64,000 nt of DNA from an uncultured Collinsella sp. (lineage in GTDB: Bacteria > Actinomycetota > Coriobacteriia > Coriobacteriales > Coriobacteriaceae), in the NCBI GenBank assembly GCA_900542305.1, contig UQMU01000002.1, positions 1 to 64,000 of the forward strand, in the 5' to 3' direction. The position numbers and the translations under genes are program-made. Positions 6,916 to 16,101 of this stretch are shown here, piece after piece; within the stretch, counting starts at the first letter, position 1, and every line of letters begins with the position of its first letter. The notes under the pieces were generated by a model. It saw only the letters and a program-made list of their open reading frames with translations. It did no database searches and was not told the origin of the DNA.

Positions 6916-8649
6916 TTAGCTCAAAAGTCCGTTGTCGCCCAGGTAGTCCACGAAGGCATCGATGATCCGTGCCGTGCGAGTCGCGATGTCTATTTCGGTG
7001 AAGTCTCCCATGACTTGTGTCAGGCGCTTGAGTTCCGCGATCTTTGTTCCGGCTTTGCGCTTGCCATTGCCGTCGGTGTATCCCTCATAGTACTTGCGTT
7101 TATCGCAGAATCTGTAGTCGGCCGCACGGATGTTTACACGCTTCTCGAGCAGCGCCTTGTTACCCAGCGCCTCCAGGTTGGATTGATCGACGAGCGGGTC
7201 TATCTCGTTGCGTTTCTTGGCATAGATGTGCTCAATTTCGAGCGTGGTGTCTAGGTCCATGAGTGGTTGATCTGGGTCTGCGTACGCCCACCAAGTGAGC
7301 ATGGACTTCGTTACAGGCCTGCCGTTGGTGAACACGTAGGTTCGGAATCGCTCAGTAATATTTGCGCGATTGAAGTGGTGGTTAGGAAACTCCACCGGGC
7401 GGTGCTCCACGATGTTGATCATCTCGGGATACACTGGCGAACGCAGCGCGTTCACGCCGGGACGCTCAATGGCGTAGGCGAAAATGAATGCCGTGATCTT
7501 GTTTAGAAAGCCGTAGAGTGCCTCGTCGTCGAGGACACCCTTGCTGTCGCTGTTGGCAAGGAACCAGACGCTTAGCAGATAGGTCCACATGCCGTTGGGG
7601 GCGTAGTTCAGCACGAAGAGCCTGCGGAGCACGCGCTCGCTGAATCCTTCCTGCGCGTCGACGCGTTTCCAGAAGCCGAGCAGGGCCTCAAGATCGCCGA
7701 GCGTGTCGTCCTCCTTGAGTATGGCGTAGCCATCGGCACCGAAGAAGTCGCGCAACGATGCGGTGGTCGTGTCGCGGATGCCTTTCTTCGCGCGGCGGTA
7801 GTACATATAGCGCGTAAATAGCTCATCGGTTGGTGTACCGCGCATGGGCCGGAAGATAGCGTTCGCTCCCTCCTCGAGCCCCTTCCAGCGACGGATGAAC
7901 TCATCCTTGCGCCCCGTGTCGGAATAATGCTTGTAGAACTGGCTCTTGAAGATGTCGGCATCCGAGAGAGGCAACCCTCGGTCGTTTAGAGTCGAGAAGA
8001 TGCGTAGCGCGGTGTCCTGCGACTCCGCTTCAATGGGCAACAGTATCACATTGTTGATGACGCGCGTGGCCATGTAGACGGTGTAGGTGGGCCACTCGCT
8101 CACCAGTTGCTCAATTTTCCTCTGGAAGAAAGCAAAGTTGCGGGCATAGGCGCTTTTCCAGCCATCGCCTACATTGCCCTCTCGTAAAATCTCGAGGAAT
8201 TCATTTTTGTCGTTGTCCGATGCAACCTCGGAGTCGATCTTGAGACGCTCCATGTCGGGCTCGTCGAACTCGTCGGTCTTCCATACACAACGGGCGATTG
8301 CCTCGCGCATCTTCACAGACTGCTTATCCTTCATGTTGGTGAACTTGTCGTAGAACGCGCGGAGCAGCAGCATGATGGTGGTGAGGCGTTGCTGGCCGTC
8401 AATGATCTCGAGTTGGCCAGAGAGGTTCTTAAAGGTGACGATGGGCCCTAGGAAGTATTCGTCGTTCTCGCTGTCGAAACGCTCGTAGTCATCGCCTGGA
8501 AAAGCGAACGAGAACAGGTCATCCCACAGCGTTGCGCATTCATCCTCGCCCCAGGCGTAGGGCCTCTGGTAGTCGGGGATGAGGAAGTCTGATCGCTTAT
8601 CGGTGAGAAGATCGCGAATCGATCGCTGATCGATGTTGAGCTTGGACAT
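6916..8649 (-). CDS. GmrSD-like DUF262/DUF1524 protein (putative type IV restriction or anti-phage nuclease)
   Basis: 577 residues from ATG 8649, chosen over upstream in-frame starts because GGAAGG lies 7-12 bases upstream and homology starts MSKLNIDQRSIRDLL. The N-terminal DUF262 (ParB/GmrS-like) domain has IPDYQRPYAWG (24-34) and IDGQQRLTT (83-91), its nucleotide-hydrolysis motif. Near residue 470 is EIEHIYAKKRN followed by LGN, the HNH-type His-Me motif of DUF1524 (GmrD). Fused GmrSD proteins restrict modified phage DNA. It lies in a region of duplicated and broken genes, consistent with an accessory defence gene. Confidence 0.85.
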   Translation of the reverse strand: MSKLNIDQRSIRDLLTDKRSDFLIPDYQRPYAWGEDECATLWDDLFSFAFPGDDYERFDSENDEYFLGPIVTFKNLSGQLEIIDGQQRLTTIMLLLRAFYDKFTNMKDKQSVKMREAIARCVWKTDEFDEPDMERLKIDSEVASDNDKNEFLEILREGNVGDGWKSAYARNFAFFQRKIEQLVSEWPTYTVYMATRVINNVILLPIEAESQDTALRIFSTLNDRGLPLSDADIFKSQFYKHYSDTGRKDEFIRRWKGLEEGANAIFRPMRGTPTDELFTRYMYYRRAKKGIRDTTTASLRDFFGADGYAILKEDDTLGDLEALLGFWKRVDAQEGFSERVLRRLFVLNYAPNGMWTYLLSVWFLANSDSKGVLDDEALYGFLNKITAFIFAYAIERPGVNALRSPVYPEMINIVEHRPVEFPNHHFNRANITERFRTYVFTNGRPVTKSMLTWWAYADPDQPLMDLDTTLEIEHIYAKKRNEIDPLVDQSNLEALGNKALLEKRVNIRAADYRFCDKRKYYEGYTDGNGKRKAGTKIAELKRLTQVMGDFTEIDIATRTARIIDAFVDYLGDNGLLS

Positions 8650-8913
8650 GAACTGTACCTTCCGCGCGGGAACAATCAAGATGACACGGATTATATCGCC
8701 GAAGTCGTCATTCGCTCTATTGCTGCGAGCTATTGAATCTAGCAACCTCTGGCCAACCCTTACGGTTTCATGTCGTGATCCATATCGGCGCCGATCAATG
8801 CCCGTGATGCTTCTGCTTGCACCTTCTTTGGAGAGCGCGAACGAGAGATGCGATCTACAGACGACTGAATAGCTCCATCTGTTTTGGTTACAACAAAATG
8901 CGTGCCGAGCGCC

Positions 8914-9225
8914 TGCGGCGTGAAGGAGGGAGTCTTCGCTTCGCCTATCTACTGGTTTGATATCACTGCGCAGGAGAAGGCCGCCATCGACCGCCTGTAC
9001 GCCTTCGGTGCTACGGGCTTCCCGTTCACCAAGACGGCCCTTTTGCTCGATAGCCACAGCGAGGGCGTCTATGATGCGGCGATCGCTATGTACAAGTCAA
9101 CCTGCGCGTACTGCAAGTGGGAGGACCAGGGCATTGTCACCATCAGCGGTATGACCGAGCGCGACAGCATGGCCTCCTCGCCCAAGTTGGAAGAGGTGCG
9201 AGAGCTCGCTCGCAAGCTCGCCTAA
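8914..9225 (+). pseudogene. Internally deleted second copy of the flavodoxin family gene
   Basis: From VFASPIYWFDITAQ to the C-terminus the translation is nearly identical to residues 80-176 of the gene at 5807. Upstream, GCGCCTGCGGC(A/G)TGAA plus GAGGG (8914 onward) matches the leader of that gene (5778-5800). About 246 bp holding the start codon and first 80 codons is therefore deleted, fusing the leader to the 3' half. An ORF exists from 8884 but lacks the FMN loop and cysteine cluster. Confidence 0.85.
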
Positions 9226-9238
9226 GGACAAGAAGAAC

Positions 9239-9303
9239 GCATGGCAATCGGTGTTGGTGGAAATGCTTACTGTCCTTACCAAGAGGAATGCTGATTGCCA
9301 TGC
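9239..9303. repeat. Long-arm hairpin, second copy
   Basis: GCATGGCAATC (9239-9249) pairs with GATTGCCATGC (9293-9303). This is the counterpart of the hairpin at 6351-6414. The arms are conserved while the loop has diverged, suggesting selection on the stem. Confidence 0.6.
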
Positions 9304-9333
9304 GTTGATGCTTCCGCGGACAATTCCGGCGCG

Positions 9334-9809
9334 CTAAAACGCCTTCTCGTTCAAGAATTCCCTGAACGCGGGAATGTCAAAGCCAACGAGACCACGCCCG
9401 CGCTCTCCAATGACGCCGTCCTCCAGGAGGCGGCGTTTGTATTGGCTTGCGTAGTTGCTGGCGACGCCCATGCGTTTGGCTATCTCCGAGACCCTGCTGG
9501 GGCCAGAATCGGGCAGCATCGCGAGCAAAAACTCAATGTCTTTATCGGAAAGCTCCCGATAGGTCGTTTCGAGAGAAGCCCGACGTCATGCTTCTCGAGT
9601 TGCCTGAAGACGCCATTCATGCCCGTGCGCCAGTTACCCTGAGTCTCCTGAGCATATGTCCAATCGATGCCGACTGGCTCAATCTGAACGCCGCTTATGC
9701 ACGCGCGAGACTATGAGAGGCGGCTATCTGCCGCTTCTTTGGTTCGCTCGATAATATCTTCGATCATGCCTGGCATGGCGGAGACATTTGCTGCGATCCA
9801 TGGTGGCCC
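9334..9809 (-). pseudogene. Decayed AAA ATPase with C-terminal winged helix
   Basis: Reading leftwards on the minus strand, WIAANVSAMPGM and the following helix end at a stop (about 9809-9717). A second stretch has GVQIEPVGIDWTYAQE and GNWRTGMNG (about 9700-9590). The last stretch, in frame to 9334, is a winged helix with RVSEIAKRMGV, YASQYKRRLL and ERGRGLVGFD. These belong to one family of AAA ATPases with an ORC/Cdc6-like C-terminus. The P-loop region, the Walker B centre and the original frame are lost. A 64-codon ORF (9334-9528) remains but is unlikely to be made alone. Confidence 0.8.
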
Positions 9810-9810
9810 C

Positions 9811-9864
9811 TTTGCAGGTTTTGCTAGTTTTTGCAACTTTTGCTATTTTTTGCAAGTTTTGCTA
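9811..9864. repeat. TTTTGC repeat array upstream of AAA pseudogene
   Basis: On the minus strand this reads as three tandem units of about 18 bp, each TAGCAAAA-N2-TGCAAA. The last 36 bp (9829-9864) are identical to 6433-6468. It lies immediately 5' of the decayed AAA ATPase, where an autoregulatory operator would be expected. Confidence 0.7.
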
Positions 9865-9943
9865 ACGGTTTAACATGTCTTGCGCCGCGGGATTGCAGGA
9901 GTGAAAAACGGGGATTCCTATTATTCCGACTACGTTGCAACGA

Positions 9944-9984
9944 GCGGGGCCCGGAGCGCGATGTTGCTGCGCTCCGGGCCCCGC
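9944..9984. terminator. Strong hairpin after parC
   Basis: Perfect 16-bp G+C-rich arms (9944-9959 and 9969-9984) enclose a 9-base loop, 38 bp beyond the parC stop. No T-tract follows on the minus strand, so the hairpin may act with Rho or protect the mRNA 3' end. Confidence 0.55.
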
Positions 9985-10021
9985 TGCATTGTAAAACCAT
10001 GACGGTTTGGCTGCCGTCGTC

Positions 10022-12262
10022 CTAGTCAAACAGACTCGGCATGTCGTTTTCTTTCATGAGGGCACCGGCGGAGGGCAGACTCTGCGCGGTGAACTTCTCG
10101 GCCGAGACGCCGGCGCCAAGGATCTCTTCGGTTGTGCCGACGGTGGTGACCGAGCGGCCCTTCTTGGCCGTAAAGGCCTGGACGCCCTGCGTGTTGGTAG
10201 TCGTCTTGGTCTTGAGCAGTGACGTGTTGAAGTTCATCAAACGATAGTCGCTCGAGACCAGCGCGATGTCGCGATCCTCCTTGAGCACCTGGGCATACAG
10301 CAGCTTGCTGCCACCGTAGATGGCGTTTTTGAGGCGCTTGCGGTTGGTCTTGGTGACGTATCCAGAAAGCGCGACGCGCACCACGCGGCCGTTCTCAAAG
10401 ACAAACAGCACGTCGGCCTTGTAGTCCTCGGGGTCGATGACCCAGATGACGCTCTCGTCGGGTTCCATCTCAAGATCGGTCGGCAGGTACGAGCCCAGCT
10501 GGGCCGACTTGGTGTCCTCAAACGCCGCAACCTTGCACTTGTACACCTGGCTCTTGTTGGTAAAGACCAGTAGCTCGTGGGTGTTGGAGGACGGGAACTC
10601 AATAAAGGGTTTGTCACCGTCCTTGTACTTGAGCGTGGTCGCCTTCTTGAGCACGCGGTCCGTCATCTTCTTAAGGTAGCCCTCGCGCGAGAGCATGATG
10701 GTGACCGGGTACTCCTCGACCTCGGGCTCCAAGCTTACCTCGATAACCTCATGGGGCTCGATCCTGCCCGTGCGGCGCGGCATCACATATTTCTTGTTGA
10801 CCGCGGCCAGCTCGTCGCTGATGACCTTCTTGATGTTCTCCTCGCTGGAGAGGATTTCCTCAAGCTCGGCGATCTCACCCTCGAGCTTGGCGATGTCCTT
10901 GGTGCGGTTGAGGATGTACTCCTCGTTGATGTTGCGGAGTTTAAGCTCGGCAACAAACTCGGCTTGGGTCTCGTCGATGTCGAAGCCGCGCATAAGGTTG
11001 GGCACGACCTCGGCCTCGAGTTTGGTGCCGCGGATGATGGCGATGGCCTTGTCGATGTCGAGCAAGATCGCCTCGAGGCCGTGCAGTAGGTGCAGGCGCT
11101 CGGACTTTTTGCCCAGGTCAAAGTTAATGCGGCGACGCGTGGACTCAATACGCCACTTGACCCACTCGTGCAGAATCTGGCGCACGCCCATAACACGGGG
11201 ATATCCGTCGACGAGCACGTTGAAGTTGCACGAGAACGAATCCTGCAGCGTGGTCGAGCGATAGAGCTTGGCCATGAGTTTGTCGGGGTCGACACCGCGC
11301 TTAAGGTCGATGGCGATGCGCAGGCCCGAGAGGTCGGTCTCGTCGCGGATGTCGGCGATCTCCTTGACCTTGCCCTCCTTGGAGAGCTTGACGATGCGCT
11401 CGATGATGACATCGGTCTTGGTGGTGTAGGGGATCTCGTAGACCTCGATAATGCGCTCTTCGGGAATCCAGCGCCAGCGGGAGCGGATCTGGAAGCTGCC
11501 AAGGCCGGTCTCGATAATCTTTTCCATCTCCTCGCGGCGGTAGATGATCTCGCCGCCGGTCGAGAAGTCGGGCATGGGCATGTACTCGAGCAGATCGCAG
11601 TCGGGATCCTGCAGGTAGTGCATTGTGGCAGTGCATACTTCGTTGAGGTTGAAGCCGCAGATGTCGGACGCCATGGCGACGCCGATGCCTTTGTTGGCCG
11701 AGACGAGGATGTTGGGGAATGTGGTGGGCAGCAGGCGCGGCTCCTTCATGGCGCCGTCGTAGCTGTCGACGAAGTCGACCGGGTCCTTGTCGATGTCCTT
11801 GAAGATCTCGGCGCTGATGGGGGAGAGCTTGGCTTCGGTATAACGCGAGGCGGCGTAGCTCAGGTCGCCCGAATAGTACTTGCCAAAGTTGCCCTTCGAC
11901 TCAACGAACGGTGCGAGCAACGCCTCGTTGCCGGTTGCCAGGCGCACCATCGTCTCGTAGATCGCGGCATCGCCGTGCGGATTGAGCTTCATGGTCTGGC
12001 CCACGATGTTGGCGCTCTTCTGGCGCTCGCCCTTGAGCAGACCCATCTTGTACATGGTGTAGAGCAGCTTGCGGTGCGAGGGCTTAAAGCCGTCGATCTC
12101 GGGGAACGCACGCGAGACGTTGACGCTCATGGCGTAGGGCATGTAGTTGACCTCGAGCGTCTGCGTGATCGGCTGGTCGGTGACCTCGGAGTGCAGGCCG
12201 ATGACGTTCTCGGCGTTGACCTGCTTTTTCTTTGGCTGGTTCTTCGTCTTCTTCTTTGCCAC
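10022..12262 (-). CDS. parC: DNA topoisomerase IV subunit A (GyrA/ParC family)
   Basis: 746 residues. The breakage-reunion domain starts near residue 30 (ITQTLEVNYMPYAMSV). The catalytic tyrosine is Y141 in AASRYTEAKL, and the winged helix spans about 55-150. A coiled coil (about 430-480) and a C-terminal beta-pinwheel (about 510-720) follow; no GyrA-box sequence typical of gyrase was noticed, favouring topoisomerase IV. It follows parE by 45 bp on the same strand. The last residues (ENDMPSLFD) are echoed by a fragment at 26028-26072. A second type II enzyme beside gyrase is unusual for actinobacteria at large but fits Coriobacteriia. Confidence 0.93.
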   Translation of the reverse strand: MAKKKTKNQPKKKQVNAENVIGLHSEVTDQPITQTLEVNYMPYAMSVNVSRAFPEIDGFKPSHRKLLYTMYKMGLLKGERQKSANIVGQTMKLNPHGDAAIYETMVRLATGNEALLAPFVESKGNFGKYYSGDLSYAASRYTEAKLSPISAEIFKDIDKDPVDFVDSYDGAMKEPRLLPTTFPNILVSANKGIGVAMASDICGFNLNEVCTATMHYLQDPDCDLLEYMPMPDFSTGGEIIYRREEMEKIIETGLGSFQIRSRWRWIPEERIIEVYEIPYTTKTDVIIERIVKLSKEGKVKEIADIRDETDLSGLRIAIDLKRGVDPDKLMAKLYRSTTLQDSFSCNFNVLVDGYPRVMGVRQILHEWVKWRIESTRRRINFDLGKKSERLHLLHGLEAILLDIDKAIAIIRGTKLEAEVVPNLMRGFDIDETQAEFVAELKLRNINEEYILNRTKDIAKLEGEIAELEEILSSEENIKKVISDELAAVNKKYVMPRRTGRIEPHEVIEVSLEPEVEEYPVTIMLSREGYLKKMTDRVLKKATTLKYKDGDKPFIEFPSSNTHELLVFTNKSQVYKCKVAAFEDTKSAQLGSYLPTDLEMEPDESVIWVIDPEDYKADVLFVFENGRVVRVALSGYVTKTNRKRLKNAIYGGSKLLYAQVLKEDRDIALVSSDYRLMNFNTSLLKTKTTTNTQGVQAFTAKKGRSVTTVGTTEEILGAGVSAEKFTAQSLPSAGALMKENDMPSLFD

Positions 12263-12307
12263 GATATCCTCTTGAACTTCTTATGGGCCGTCGTTATCGA
12301 TTTGCTG

Positions 12308-14305
12308 TTACTGCAGGTCCAGCTGGTCCAGGTATTCCTTGCCGTGCTCGGAGATATGGCGCTTGCGGCCTGCCTCGTCGTTGCCCAGCAACAGATTGAA
12401 CATGGTCTCCATCTTGGTGACGTCCTCGGGCTCCACCTTGATCAGGCGACGCGTCTCGGGGTTCATGGTGGTGAGCCACATCATGTCCGGGTCGTTCTCA
12501 CCAAGACCCTTGGAGCGGTTGATGGAGCACTTTTGGTCGCCAATCTCCTTGAGGATGCCGTTCTTCTCGAGCTCGGTGTAGGCAAAGTAGGTCTTCTCTT
12601 TGCAGTTGATCTCGTAGAGCGGCGATTCGGCGATATACACGTAACCCTCGTCGATAAGCGTGGGCACCAGGCGGTAGAGCATGGTGAGCACGAGCGTACG
12701 GATGTGATAACCGTCGACGTCGGCGTCCGTACAGATGATGACCTTGTTCCAGTTGAGGTTGTCCAGGTCAAAGGCACCAAGGTTTTTGATGCGCTTGTCC
12801 TTGATCTCCACGCCGCAGCCCAGCACGCGCATGAGGTCCATGATGATGTCGGACTTAAAGATGCGCGGATAATCCTCCTTCAGGCAGTTGAGGATCTTGC
12901 CGCGGACGGGCATGACGCCCTGGAACTCGGCATCGCGCGAGGTGCGAATGGCACCTGCTGCCGAGTCACCCTCTACGATGTAGATCTCGCGGCGGCTCTT
13001 GTCCTTGGAGCGGCAGTCGATGAACTTCTGCACGCGGTTGGCCATGTCGGTCTTCTGCTGCAGGTTGGTTTTGATACTCTGGCGCGTTTTCTCGGCGTTC
13101 TCGCGCGAACGCTTGTTGATGAGCACCTGCTCCATGATCTTGTTGGCGGCGTCTTTGTTCTCGATCAAGTAAGTCGAGAGGCGCTCCTTAAAGAAGGCCG
13201 TCATAGCCTGCTGGATAAAGCGGTTGTTGATGGCCTTCTTAGTCTGGTTTTCGTAGGACGTCTGGGTGGAGAAGCAGTTGGTCACCAGCACCAGGCAGTC
13301 CTGGACGTCCTGCCATTTGATGCCGCTCTCGTTTTTGTTGTACTTGCCCTGTTGCTTAATGTAGGCATCGATGGCGCTGGTCAGAGCGCTACGGGCAGCC
13401 TTCTCGGGCGAGCCGCCATTCTCGAGCCACGATGAGTTGTGGTAGTACTCCTGCATCATGAAGGTGCGCGAGAAGCACATGCACGCGGTAATCTTCACGT
13501 TGTAGTCGGGCAGGTCCTCGCGGTCGCGACCTCGACGGTCGGCCTCGATAAAGAAAGGCTCGGTGAGGTAGTCGGTACCGACCTTCTCGAGCACGTAGTC
13601 TTCGATGCCCTTGGGATAGCAAAAATCCTCTTCGGAAAACTCGCCATCGTCGCCCTCGATGCGCAGGCGGAAGGTCACGTTGGCGTTGACCACGGCCTGG
13701 CGGCGCATGGTCTCGCGATACCAGTCGTGGGGAATGCTGATCGAGGTAAAGACCTCAAGATCGGGGCGCCACTTGATGGTGGTGCCGGTGCGGTTCTCGT
13801 CGCTGGGCTCAATCTCGAGTGCCTTCTTTTTGGCGCCAACGACCTTGCCCTTTTTAAAGTGCAGGGAGTACTTGTTGCCGTCGCGCCAAACCGTGACGTC
13901 CATGTATTCGGAGGCGTACTGGGTCGCGCACGAGCCCAGGCCGTTGGTACCGAGCGAGAAGTCGTAGTCGCCGCCCTGGTTGTTGTTGTATTTGCCACCT
14001 GCGTAGAGCTCGCAAAAGACGAGCTCCCAGTTAAAGCGCTTCTCGGAGGGGTTCCAGTCGAGCGGGCAGCCGCGGCCGTTGTCCTCTACCTGAATGGAAC
14101 CATCGCGAAAGGCGGTAAGGGTGATGAGCTTGCCGTAGCCCTGGCGCGCCTCGTCAACGGCGTTGGACAGGATCTCGAAGGCGGCATGCGCGCAGCCGTC
14201 GAGTCCGTCCGAGCCAAAGATGACGGCGGGGCGCAGGCGTACGCGCTCCTCGTCCTTGAGCTGGCGGATACTGTCGTTACCATAGTTTGCGGTGTTTTTT
14301 GCCAT
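12308..14305 (-). CDS. parE: DNA topoisomerase IV subunit B (GyrB/ParE family)
   Basis: 665 residues. The GHKL ATPase domain shows EILSNAVDEARQGYG (about 44-58), DNGRGCPLD (about 73-81) and GTNGLGSCATQYAS. The TOPRIM domain has EGDSAAGAI and DADVDGYHI for metal binding, and the C-terminal PLYE/GLGE region is intact. It is the first gene of the parE-parC operon and forms the A2B2 decatenase with ParC. ATG 14305 has GAGAG and a more distant AAAGGAG upstream. Confidence 0.94.
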   Translation of the reverse strand: MAKNTANYGNDSIRQLKDEERVRLRPAVIFGSDGLDGCAHAAFEILSNAVDEARQGYGKLITLTAFRDGSIQVEDNGRGCPLDWNPSEKRFNWELVFCELYAGGKYNNNQGGDYDFSLGTNGLGSCATQYASEYMDVTVWRDGNKYSLHFKKGKVVGAKKKALEIEPSDENRTGTTIKWRPDLEVFTSISIPHDWYRETMRRQAVVNANVTFRLRIEGDDGEFSEEDFCYPKGIEDYVLEKVGTDYLTEPFFIEADRRGRDREDLPDYNVKITACMCFSRTFMMQEYYHNSSWLENGGSPEKAARSALTSAIDAYIKQQGKYNKNESGIKWQDVQDCLVLVTNCFSTQTSYENQTKKAINNRFIQQAMTAFFKERLSTYLIENKDAANKIMEQVLINKRSRENAEKTRQSIKTNLQQKTDMANRVQKFIDCRSKDKSRREIYIVEGDSAAGAIRTSRDAEFQGVMPVRGKILNCLKEDYPRIFKSDIIMDLMRVLGCGVEIKDKRIKNLGAFDLDNLNWNKVIICTDADVDGYHIRTLVLTMLYRLVPTLIDEGYVYIAESPLYEINCKEKTYFAYTELEKNGILKEIGDQKCSINRSKGLGENDPDMMWLTTMNPETRRLIKVEPEDVTKMETMFNLLLGNDEAGRKRHISEHGKEYLDQLDLQ

Positions 14306-14462
14306 ACTCGCTCTCTCGGTGCTCCTTTGCTGCGTTTAAGTCATATAGATAGTCAAGGTAGCATAGCCCAGCCCACAGACGATTCCAACCAACACGAAAT
14401 CCATCGAACAACCGTTCGATTAGATAATGAATGCTTGGAATGCGGGAGGGACCTGTCCTGTC

Positions 14463-15845
14463 CTATCCAAACATCTGCGGCAGGTCGATGAAGACGGTTC
14501 GATCGCTTTCGCCAGCTTCGAAGCCCGAACGGGAGAAGAATCCATAGCGATGGCACTTGAGTCCCGTTGCCTCGACTTGGGCGATTTCCTCGTCGACCAT
14601 TTTTTGCGTGATGGGGGATTTGCGGAACTTTGCTTCGTAGAATGCGTAGCCCTCGGGGTCTTGCGTTACCACATCGAATTCGCCGCTCGTTTTGTTTGCG
14701 GGGTCGTCGTACCAGTACTTGCCTATGGCGTCGAAAGCCGGTTCGATCTTGCCGGTCCTGTTCTGCCGCACGAGGTATTGACGGCAGATCTCCTCGAACA
14801 TATGAGGAACGTAGTTTTCCTCGAAGTCTTGGAAGACGTGACGATCATAGAAGACTTCCGGGTCGAGCAGCTGACGCGCTGAGGCATTGCGGAAAACATA
14901 GCGATAGTAAAAGAGCGAAAGCGGATCCACTACAAAGTAGCCAGACTTGCGCTTGTTCGTAGGGTCGTTGATGGGTGCACGCTTTTGGACGATTTCGAGT
15001 GACATGAGCTTGTCGAGCACGTCTGCCATGGCCGGACCGCTCGAGACGTGCGACTGTGCCAGCACGTCCCCCCAACGGGAGTAGCCTTGTGCGAGAGCCC
15101 CGAAAACTTCGTTGGCGTTGGTCATCTTCGAGATCTCGGCGTTGAGATAGGACGGCACCTCGCTTTCTAAGCGGGCGCCAGGTTCCGTGACGAGCTCGAT
15201 GATGTTGTCGCGTACGCTTTGGGATTGATCGATGAGGCGATTGTAAAAGGGGATACCGCCAAAAACGCTATAGAGCCGCACCTTGTCCTCGGGCGAGAAC
15301 GCGGGATAGAACTTCGCAGCGTCAAAGTAATCCATGGGCTTAAGCTCAAGCGCGAGATCAATTCGCCCGTAGAGGGGGCTTTCATGCTCGATGAGGGATT
15401 TCATAATCTCAACGTAGGAGCCGCACAGGACAATGTTTAAACGTGAGTCTTCCCTGTGGGCGTCGATTGAGGTCTGAAGAATGCTGTCTAAGCCTTTAAC
15501 CGCATCTCTCAAGTAGGGGTATTCGTCGAGAACGAGGGTAATGTTCTTGTCTTTAGCTTGGGCAAACAGAAATTCGATGAGCTCGCGGATGCCTGTGAAG
15601 GCGAGCGGAGGAAAGCTCAGCGCTTCAGCAACAAGGACGGACAGACTCTCGAGGTTGTCTGCCTCGGAGGTTTGGCGGCACTCGTAATAGACCGTTGCGA
15701 CGTCCGACAAATCGGTTAGCGCCTGCTTGATGAGCTCACTTTTTCCGACGCGACGCCTGCCGTAAATGAGAACATTGCGCTGCTCGGGTGCTTTGAGCGT
15801 TTTCTTAATACGGGCGAGCTCACGCTCCCTGCCAATAAATTCCAC
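14463..15845 (-). CDS. AAA ATPase with DUF234 nuclease-like C-terminus
   Basis: 460 residues, GTG start at 15845 with GGAAGGAA upstream. P-loop GRRRVGKS (29-36), Walker B ITLVLDEYPYL (about 101-111) and a sensor VLCGSYVEIM (about 139-148) define an archaeal-type STAND/AAA ATPase. The winged helix (about 260-310) and C-terminal DUF234 region follow, with GEFDVV...AFYEAKF resembling a PD-(D/E)xK core. Such genes occur in many copies in anaerobes and their function is not settled. An array of 18-bp palindromes covers its promoter, and the ribosome site is part of a half-site, suggesting tight self-control. Confidence 0.85.
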   Translation of the reverse strand: MEFIGRERELARIKKTLKAPEQRNVLIYGRRRVGKSELIKQALTDLSDVATVYYECRQTSEADNLESLSVLVAEALSFPPLAFTGIRELIEFLFAQAKDKNITLVLDEYPYLRDAVKGLDSILQTSIDAHREDSRLNIVLCGSYVEIMKSLIEHESPLYGRIDLALELKPMDYFDAAKFYPAFSPEDKVRLYSVFGGIPFYNRLIDQSQSVRDNIIELVTEPGARLESEVPSYLNAEISKMTNANEVFGALAQGYSRWGDVLAQSHVSSGPAMADVLDKLMSLEIVQKRAPINDPTNKRKSGYFVVDPLSLFYYRYVFRNASARQLLDPEVFYDRHVFQDFEENYVPHMFEEICRQYLVRQNRTGKIEPAFDAIGKYWYDDPANKTSGEFDVVTQDPEGYAFYEAKFRKSPITQKMVDEEIAQVEATGLKCHRYGFFSRSGFEAGESDRTVFIDLPQMFG

Positions 15846-15949
15846 TTACTCGGTTCCTTCCGACTCGGTTTTGTCCGAGTTAATTGTATCGCATGGATCA
15901 GTTTATGCCCGAGTTTACTCGGACACAACCGAGTCGGTTCTGTCCGAGT
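15846..15949. promoter_or_regulatory. Array of 18-bp palindromic operators over the AAA-DUF234 promoter
   Basis: Three sites fit ACTCGGTTNTGTCCGAGT: 15863-15880 (plus orientation), 15917-15934 (inverted, core reads TTGTGT) and 15932-15949 (one mismatch, core TTCTGT). A half-site TTACTCGG (15846-15853) overlaps the GTG start and ribosome site, and CCGAGT at 15909-15914 abuts the second site. A minus-strand -10 TACAAT (15888-15883) lies between sites. The asymmetric core is conserved, so these are not simple palindromes. Confidence 0.75.
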
Positions 15950-16101
15950 AAGTTTGAATAGCGGATCGAAATTGCTATGTCCGCATGGCGATGTCGGACA
16001 TGGGTTTCATAATGACAGATATAATTGACATTGCCTGATGGATGCAATATATTTCTGTCATGTTGCAACGGATATTTGTCCATTACCACGAAAGGAACTT
16101 T

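Noticed and set aside
11090..13435. A 781-codon open frame opposite parE-parC
   Set aside because: It lies fully antisense to two well-identified genes, has no domain signature, and is explained by G+C-rich third positions.
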